DNA of 64,000 bases from Paguma larvata (Eukaryota; Chordata; Mammalia; Carnivora; Viverridae), in the NCBI GenBank assembly GCA_030068075.1, contig CM057830.1:19934247-19998246 (forward strand), read 5' to 3'. Each line of letters opens with the position of its first letter. Within the stretch, counting starts at the first letter, position 1. Positions 57,511 through 64,000 of the stretch are shown in pieces. The notes beneath the pieces are model-generated. The model was given only the letters and a program-made list of their open reading frames with translations, had not been told where the DNA came from and searched no databases. A program made the translations under genes and the position numbers.

Positions 57511-57698
57511 GGGGTGCCTGGTTGGCTCAATTAAATGTCTGACTCTTGGTTTTGGCTCAGGTCATGATCTCACTATTTATGAGTTCGAGCCCTGCATCAA
57601 GCTGACAGCACAAAGCCTGCTTGGGATTCTCTCTCTCCCTCTCTCTCTCTCTCTGCCCCTCTCCTGCTCAGGCTATCTAAATATAAATAAATAAACTT
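57511..57698 (+). mobile_element. CAN-SINE, sense
   Basis: Head GGGGTGCCTGGTTGGCTCAA (a few bases of the A-box area deleted), B-box GAGTTCGAGCCC at about 57580-57591, CT body and 'AAATATAAATAAATAAACTT' tail running into a hexamer repeat. Imperfect TSD: AAATATCCTATAGTT upstream (57494-57508) and AATAGTATCCTGCAGTT downstream. Confidence 0.92.
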
Positions 57699-57737
57699 AA
57701 ATAGATATATTTATATCTATATCTATATCTATATCTA
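57699..57737. repeat. (ATATCT)n microsatellite at a SINE tail
   Basis: About five units of ATATCT following the A-rich tail, a typical outgrowth of SINE tails. Confidence 0.9.
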
Positions 57738-58569
57738 AAATAGTATCCTGCAGTTAAATTATTCAGTCCTTTCTCCCCCTGTCTATCTGTGCTTCAGTTT
57801 GGATAGTTTTTATCACTATGGCTTTATCTCTCTTGATCTTTTCTTGGGCAGGTCTATTCTGTTATAATCCCATCCAGTGAAATTTTTATTTTAAATATTG
57901 TAATTTTTGTTTCTGTAAAATTTAATTTTAATCTCTTTATATCATCCATTTCACTCCTCATTATGTTTCTCTTTTTTTATATTTTTGAACATATTTATAA
58001 TTGCAGTAAAGCTGGAGCAAAGGACATTTAGCTTATCAGGTTGATTTAATATAGAACTGAATTTGGGAAACATTGGAGAGTTTATGTGATAATCTCAGTG
58101 AGAAGAAGGTCTTGTAGCACAAGGTTGGAGAGAAAAAGTAGTATGGAGAGAGACTGGGAAACTAGATTCTACATGAGTAGATAACCACTGGTGTGAGGAT
58201 CAAAGGAGAAGAAAGAAGTCACCTCTGATTCTCAAGTTTTCAACCCAAGTAATAGCAAAAAAGATCTTCTTTCCTCCCTCCCTTCCTACCTAACTACGTA
58301 GCTACCTGTCTATCTAGAAAAGTCAAGAGGAAAATTAACTTTAGTCAGAAAGATAATAGATTTTAACACTTGGAGTGCTGTCGAAGAGGCAGGAACATAA
58401 AGCCTTTGGAAACTCGAGTCAAGACCTTTAGAGAAAAGAGGTCACAGTTGATATAAACTTGGATAAGGTCACCAAAGGAGAGAGTCTAGGCTGAAGGCAG
58501 AACCTTTGGTTACACTTAACATTTAGTGTTCAAGAAAATGGGCAGAATACACAGATCTTTTTTTTTTTT
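57738..58569. other. Unassigned DNA
   Basis: A pyrimidine-rich stretch (CCTCCCTCCCTTCC, near 58273) and T16 at 58558-58573 are the only notable features. Confidence 0.5.
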
Positions 58570-58665
58570 TTTTCTAAGTAATCTCTCCTCCCAGCGTGGG
58601 GCTTGAACTCATAACCCTGAGATCAAGAGTCACATGCCCCAATGACTGAGCCAGCCATTTGCCCC
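58570..58665 (-). mobile_element. Short older CAN-SINE, antisense
   Basis: 'TTTCTAAGTAATCTCTCCTC', 'GCGTGGGGCTTGAACTCATA', 'GACTGAGCCAGCCATTTGCC' match the older short subfamily, like 8935-9022 and 45100-45186. Confidence 0.85.
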
Positions 58666-59949
58666 ACAAACCAGTTTTTGTGAGTGGGAAATAGTTTGTA
58701 GGCATTTTGGATCAGAATCTGTAGATAAAATACTTACAGAAACAGAAGATTTTGTATTCTTCTAAACGCTTCCTGAAATTGGAATTAATAACTAAATGGT
58801 AACCTCAAGAAAGACAAAAAGATTTGAGTAGAACAATGGCATGCTTATTTGGTTTCCAATTGTGTTAATTATTTGACAGCTGGGTCTATTTTCAAACACA
58901 CAGAGTTAGTTCTTTCTCCCAGTGGGAGAGAAAACACATGTTAATAAGAAAATAGTATACATATGCTATTTATATTGTTACACCAAATATCCTGGTTGTT
59001 TAATAGGTGATTTACTTTTTAAGCAAACCTATTTGGCGACTTGTCAAAAGTATAGTAATATCCTATTATTTTTTAAAGCTCTTTTTATACAGAGAACATT
59101 TTTATTTTTTATTTCCCCATCTGACTAGAGTCTTAATGTAATATGATCTTATGGGAGTGAAAAAAACAAGTGCTACCCCTGGTATTTGCTCAGGAAAGAA
59201 GGTGTTTGCTCAGGAAAGAGGTGAAATGGCCAACAGACACATACATTTAAGGAAAGAAGCCCAGGAGCCTTGACCTTCAGTTTTGCTTCAGAATTTTATC
59301 TCAGACCTGGGAGGTTCTTTGAGAAAAACTGCCATTTCAAAGGCTCTGTGTGTTGCTAAAGATGGAGCCTTGAAAATCACTTTTGATGGTAGAAAGCTCT
59401 TTCCTTTAGGAAAATATAGTTGAAAGGGTCTGGAGTCAGATTAACTAAAAGAAAAATTCAAAATGGCAAAGTTCAGAACAATAGGAAGCCTATAATGTTC
59501 TGAATACTAATGTAATATGGTTATTTCATTTGAAAAACAATTTTAAAGAAGATTTTAGTTTTCTGTGGTGTCTGAGAAACCAGCTTGTTGCAGGAATCTG
59601 AAAGTGGGTTGAAGAACATTCGAGAGAAATGATTAGCTGTCTCTTGATTCCTCACAAAGGAGTTTTTTTAAACAGGAAGCCAAGGCTGGGCTAGGCGGAG
59701 GGAAGAACTGACAGGAATTACCTATGCTAGACTTTGGAAACATTATTATGTGATTTGCAGAATACCTTACCCTTTTATTCTATGATTATCCCATCCTTTA
59801 ATAAAAGTGTGATAATCAGTAAAAACTCTAGGATCAGCTTAGTTTAAACACCACCATAGGAAGTGTAGAAAGGAATGTGTCCATCTGGGGATGTGGAAAG
59901 CCTGGAAAAAAGTAGAAATACAAACGATTTATATGAAATGACAGTTCTC
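58666..59949. other. Unassigned DNA
   Basis: 1.3 kb with no recognised repeat or coding signal. Confidence 0.5.
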
Positions 59950-60006
59950 AAACCCTGGAAGACAGAGAGCATCAGACTGTGATGACTGAGAAAGGAAAAC
60001 AATGTA

Positions 60007-60050
60007 TATAGAAACACAACAGATATAGAAACACAACAGATATAGAAATG
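60007..60050 (+). repeat. 17-bp tandem repeat, 2.5 units
   Basis: TATAGAAACACAACAGA occurs at 60007-60023 and 60024-60040, with a partial third unit (TATAGAAA) from 60041. Confidence 0.92.
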
Positions 60051-60557
60051 CCAGGATGATTTCAATTCAAAAATGGAAAATGTGGAGGAATCATACTACC
60101 TGATAATAAGGTCTACTATAAAACCACACTGATTCCGAACTTTTAAAGATAAACACATACATCACTGAAACAGAATAGTCTAAAAGTGGATCCACTCAGA
60201 CATGGTTAATTCATGACTAAAGTGCAAAGGCAATGTGACAGAGAAAACATAGTCTTTTCAGTAATGGTGCTGAACTATTAGACATCCATGTGCAAAATTG
60301 TTTTTGAACTTTACCTCATATTAAACACAAAAATTAAATCCAAATCAGTGGTAGGTATCAATGTAAAACTAAAATATAAGGCTCTTAGGAGAAAACATAA
60401 GAGAAAATACTTAGGACTGAGGCAAAGATTTCTTGGATAGATTGTAAAAAGTACAGTCCATGAAAGGAAAAAAAAATGTTAGAGTTTGGTACTATACAAT
60501 TAAATTATAATTAAAAATCAAATTTTTAAAACTTAAGTAATTTTTAATTTTTTTTAA

Positions 60558-60744
60558 AGTTTATTTATTTTGAGGGCGAGTGCGGGCAGGGGAGAAGGGC
60601 AGAGGGAGATATTGGGAGAATCCCAACCATGTTCCATGCTGAACACAGAGCCCAACACGGGACTTGATTCCACCACAGTGAGATCATGACCTGAGCTGAT
60701 ATCAGGAGTCAGACGTGTAACTGACTGAGCCACCTAGGAACCAC
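60558..60744 (-). mobile_element. CAN-SINE, antisense, with perfect 18-bp TSD
   Basis: ATTTTTAATTTTTTTTAA at 60540-60557 and 60745-60762. Ends 'GAGCCACCTAGGAACCAC'. The low-complexity TSD is partly T-run, so its exact edges are soft. Confidence 0.92.
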
Positions 60745-60860
60745 ATTTTTAATTTTTTTTAATTAAAAAATCCTTCTGTTTAAAAGATACTATGAGAAAA
60801 TGAAAAGTTAATTAAGCGGCTGACTCAGAGGAACTATTTGGAAAATACATAGATGATTAT

Positions 60861-61060
60861 GATGGTCAGTTTAATTTAACTAGGCTAGAGTTCCCAGTTA
60901 TTTAATTCAGCACTAATGTAGGTGTCACTATGAAGGGTATTTTGTAGCTATCAACTACAATCAGTTGACTTTAAGTAGATTATCCTCAGTCATTTAGGTG
61001 GGCCACATCCAATCAGTTGAAAAGCCCTAAAAGCAAAACTGAGATTTCCTTGAAGAAGAA
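60861..61060. repeat. Possible old interspersed repeat
   Basis: 'AGGTGGGCCACATCCAATCA' followed by GTTGAAAAGCCC resembles a common mammalian repeat (LTR- or DNA-type) with the phrase 'TGGGCCTCATCCAATCAGTT'. Family not determined. Confidence 0.4.
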
Positions 61061-61072
61061 ACTCTGCTTACA

Positions 61073-61945
61073 ATTTTGTTCTCCTTCAATATTGCATTGG
61101 CTTTTTTGGGTATTTCACCTCTGCATACAAATTTTGGAATCCCATTATCTGTCCATATGCACAGAATCACATGCTGAGATTTTGAATGATACTGTATTGA
61201 ATGTATAGATTAGGTTGGGAAGAACTGACATCTTGACAATATTGTGTCTTCCTGTCCATGAACACAAGAGTTCTCTCCATTTTTATAGTTTTTCTTTGAT
61301 TTTGTTCATCAAAATTTTATAGTTTTCTTCACAATGGTCCTGTATATATTTTGTTAGGTTTATACTTCAGTATTTCATTTTGGAAGGTACTAGTATGAAT
61401 GGTATTGTGTTTTAATTTCAATTGATACTTATTCATTGCTGATATATAGAAGAGTCATTGACTTTTGTTTATTAACCTTGTATCCTGTAACCTTATTATA
61501 ATTGGTTATTAATTACAATGTTGTTGTTTTGTCAGTTCTTTCAAATCTACATAGACCATCATGTCTGCTGTGAACAAAGACAGTTTTATTTCTTCCATCC
61601 CAATCTGTATGCCTTCTATTTCCCTTTCCTGTCTTACTGCTTTAGCTTGAGTTTCCAGTACGATGTTGAAAAGCAGTGGTGAGAAGGAATATCTTCGCTT
61701 TTTGCCTTATCTTAGGAAAACTTCAAGTTTCTCACCAATAGGCATGTTAGCTGTCAGTGTTTTGTAGATATCCTTTATTAAGCTGAGGAAGTTCTCCTCC
61801 GTTCGTAGTTTGCTAAGAGTTTTTATAATGAATAGGTGTTGGATTTTGTCAAATGCTCTTTCTACATCTATATGGTATGGTCAAGTGACTTTTATTTTTT
61901 TAGCTCATTGATATGGTTATGTTAATTGATTTTCAAATGTTAAAC
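61073..61945 (-). mobile_element. L1 ORF2 fragment, antisense
   Basis: Complement of ORF2: 'GATAATTGGTT'-type, 'TGACATCTTGACAATATTGT', 'CTTCCTGTCCATGAACACAA', 'TATCCTGTAACCTTATTATA', 'TTGAAAAGCAGTGGTGAGAA' and 'GTGTTGGATTTTGTCAAATG' are well-known L1 ORF2 phrases in antisense order. Internal fragment: neither 3' UTR nor 5' end present. Confidence 0.88.
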
Positions 61946-62097
61946 CAGATTTTCTCACTGGGTCCCCAGTGAGTTTTTGAACGCTGACAGTTTTCCACAC
62001 TGAGCCTCCAACAGTTCATCAGTGACACTTCAAGTTTTCCTACCCTGCAATTTTATTACAGTATTTCTTTACATTTCTGTTTATTTTATTTTATCCT

Positions 62098-62285
62098 TGG
62101 GCTTATTAGCTATGTGACCTCTGGCAAATTCCTTAACTTTTCTCTCCCTCAGTTTCTTCATCTGCAAAATTGATATAATACTTACCAAGTTGTCACATTG
62201 GCTAAATGAAGTATAATAAAACATTTGAAATTGTTCATATTTATATAGTAAACATTAAATAAATTTCATGCTGTTATTACTTACT
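62098..62285 (+). repeat. MIR SINE
   Basis: 'ATTAGCTATGTGACCTCTGG', 'CCCTCAGTTTCTTCATCTGC', 'AAAATTGATATAATACTTAC' and the AT-rich 3' end match MIR well; the best MIR copy of the window. Confidence 0.88.
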
Positions 62286-62601
62286 ATCTTCCTCTGTCAC
62301 TGGACAATTAAAAGGCCAAATTATGATAAGGGTAGTTACTTGGAATCCAAGAATAAAGTAAAATAAGTAGAAAAGCAAAGAAATAGTGTCATAAAGTTAG
62401 GTGTGACAGAAAAAATCAACTACTTTGAGGCAAGTTATTACATCTCCTCAACCCTTAACGTTATATTTATTCTTTTGCCTATTTCAATTTTGTTTTTGGA
62501 ATAGAAGTATTCACATTTTAATATCCTTTGCTATCTTATATTTTAAAAGTTTTTTTCTAAAGTACTTCCCAGAGAGTTGGATATATCTGAGAACAGTTTT
62601 C

Positions 62602-62793
62602 TTTTTTTGGGGGGGGTGTTATTTATTTAGAGTTGGGGAGGGACAGAGAGAGGGAGAGAGAGAATCCCAAGCAGGCCCTATGCTGTCAATGCAGAGCCTG
62701 ATGCAGGGCTTGATCTCATGAATTGTGAGATCATGACCTGAGCCAAAACCAAGAGTCAGACGCTTAACCAGCTGAGCCACCCAGGTGCCCTAA
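62602..62793 (-). mobile_element. CAN-SINE, antisense
   Basis: A G8 run (62610-62617) interrupts the tail complement. Ends 'CAGCTGAGCCACCCAGGTGC' + CC. Imperfect TSD: GAGAACAGTTTTC (62589-62601), GAGTACGGTTTTC (62794-62806). Confidence 0.93.
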
Positions 62794-62806
62794 GAGTACG
62801 GTTTTC

Positions 62807-63084
62807 ATAGTTAGGGCAGCTCTGCCTCATTAGTTTGAATTAGAAGGAAATACATTTGGATCACAGGTAGGAGGTTTGGAAATAATCTACTAAACTTCTG
62901 GACCTACTGATAAGTATATTTTCATCATGAAGACAGATCTTGAAGACACAATAAATTTCCAGCTTAGACACCAAAGTTTTTACAGAACTGCATTAATACA
63001 GAAAACAAGGGTTTTTAGAATTTATCTTGAAATCACATCATCTTACCAAAAGGGTAAAATATAAATGAATTGATAGTGTCTTTG
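62807..63084. other. Unassigned DNA
   Basis: Nothing recognised. Confidence 0.5.
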
Positions 63085-63174
63085 TTTGTGATGTTTCTAA
63101 TAATACAGAAAATGTAGATAATGCTTTGTGCAATGCTTTGTGATGTTTCTAATAATACAGAAAATGTAGATAAT
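63085..63174 (+). repeat. 52-bp-period tandem duplication
   Basis: A 38-bp block starting TTTGTGATGTTTCTAATAAT lies at 63085-63122 and again, identical, at 63137-63174. The 14-bp spacer (63123-63136) is GCTTTGTGCAATGC. Confidence 0.95.
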
Positions 63175-63544
63175 ACTTCTGAGCAGCTGAATATTTAGAA
63201 GGTCTGGGACTTAAAAAATTAATTTGTAAGAATGATAACAGATTGGATTCTAGGATATAACTTTTAATTACAAGGGTCAGTGGACTACAGCATAATGATA
63301 TTTTGAAGTTATTTTGTTTCCATAGTACTAGAAAAGAAGACCTTTTTCTCCCAGGAAGATATAAAGAGTGAAATGGGACAACAGAAGTCAGGAAATGAGG
63401 ACAAAATGACACTTAAATTCTTCTAACAAAAAATGATAAGTAAAATTTTTGTAGCCAGTCTGTCAGTTCTTATTTGTATAATTTTATATCTGGTTTTTTA
63501 CAATTATAAAGAATTTAATGCTGTAGGTTAGCACACCACTTGGA

Positions 63545-63655
63545 GAGAGAGATATATAGGACATATATATATGAGTGTGTGTATATATATATATGCACAC
63601 ATATGTTTATGTATATATGTGTATATATATGCATAAATGAGATATATATTCTGAA
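63545..63655. repeat. Compound (TA)n/(TG)n microsatellite
   Basis: AT-rich alternating purine-pyrimidine tract with GTGTGTATATAT and ATATATGTGTAT units, over 100 bp. Confidence 0.85.
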
Positions 63656-63765
63656 CCATCCATGAGGATGTCAATACCGTGCTGATAACGTTTTCATACA
63701 CAGTGATCAGTAAATTTCATAGATAAAGAAATTACAAGAGTGGAAAGTGGTTTTGGCATTTAGTT

Positions 63766-63807
63766 TCAGACGAGATCGGGCGCGTTCAGGGTGGTATGGC
63801 CGTAGAC
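63766..63807 (-). pseudogene. 5S rRNA 5'-end fragment (pseudogene)
   Basis: The complement of 63766-63807 is identical to nucleotides 1-42 of vertebrate 5S rRNA, beginning GTCTACGGCCATACCACCCT exactly at the mature 5' end. The rest of the ~120-nt RNA, including the internal Pol III promoter (box A, intermediate element, box C), is absent, so it cannot be a working 5S gene. Sequence on either side is AT-rich and unlike 5S or its gene flanks. A retrotransposed or template-switched fragment is the likely origin. An open frame that crosses it on the plus strand is coincidental. Confidence 0.95.
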
Positions 63808-64000
63808 TCAATACTCTTAAATTCAACTTCTTTTTCCTTCTATTGCCAGTTATCATTGTAATGGATGGCACTCTTATTTTTGTGACCTTTTACTTAAAAG
63901 ATCTCTACTCTCTGTCTTCACATTTAGATAATCCATTGTTAAAATGATATAAAGTATGATCTAGAAAGCTCTTATTCCATGATCACTGAATCCAAAGGAA
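63808..64000. other. Unassigned DNA
   Basis: Nothing recognised up to the end of the window. Confidence 0.5.

Larger units (their letters stand above)
59950..60860 (+). mobile_element. Old L1 ORF2 C-terminal region, interrupted by a SINE
   Basis: 'TAATAAGGTCTACTATAAAA', 'GTGGATCCACTCAGACATGG', 'TTAGGAGAAAACATAAGAGA' and 'GATTTCTTGGATAGATTGTA' are L1 ORF2 phrases in sense order; after the SINE 'CCTTCTGTTTAAAAGATACT' continues. Riddled with stops. Confidence 0.7.

Noticed and set aside
63766..63807. Functional 5S rRNA gene
   Set aside because: Only nucleotides 1-42 are present and the internal promoter is missing.

Overview
The window looks like intergenic or intronic DNA from a carnivore, most likely a cat-family species. 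About 30 tRNA-derived CAN-SINE (SINEC) copies carry the head 'GGGGCGCCTGGGTGGCTCAG' or its complement, a CT-rich body and an AAATAAATAAA tail. The L1 3' ends are of the carnivore type with a G-rich 3' UTR. The exact head and body (no canid-type 'GGTGGCGCAGCGG' start) favour a felid; that is an inference from remembered family consensus, not from a search. No protein-coding gene, intact transposon gene, complete RNA gene or CRISPR array can be supported. The open reading frames are short and fall in repeats or are uninterpretable.

Layout. 1-9 kb: old MIR pieces, LTR-like blocks and two diverged copies of one LTR family (4849-5408 and 7575-7994). 10-15.3 kb: old L1 in both orientations, SINEs and a younger 5'-truncated L1 (14074-15303) with a 15-bp target-site duplication (TSD). 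15.5-19 kb: LTR-like and unassigned DNA. 19.3-21.5 kb: an L2 split first by an LTR and then by an antisense L1. 21.7-23.1 kb: old L1, sense. 23-29 kb: hAT MITE, an MLT1-like LTR with a 5-bp TSD, MIRs and tandem SINEs. 29-34 kb: old L1, L2 and MER20-like. 34.1-38.3 kb: the longest stretch without any recognised repeat. 40.2-45.2 kb: antisense L1 followed by a sense L1 that has taken in three SINEs and a class I solo LTR (43380-43792, 4-bp TSD CAAC). 48.0 kb: a second short solo LTR (TSD AGGG). 49-57 kb: SINE clusters, MIRs and an L1 3' end. 57-64 kb: SINEs, L1 in both orientations, a MIR, tandem duplications and, at 63766-63807, an exact 42-nt antisense copy of the 5' end of 5S rRNA.

There are no genes working together here. 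What the window records is a layered history of insertions, with nesting order readable in several places. Repeat family names come from recall of consensus sequences; boundaries without a TSD are approximate to tens of bases. I found no convincing new biological system. The most distinctive items are the 5S fragment, the two solo LTRs with TSDs, the nested L2/LTR/L1 block and the tandem SINE pairs.
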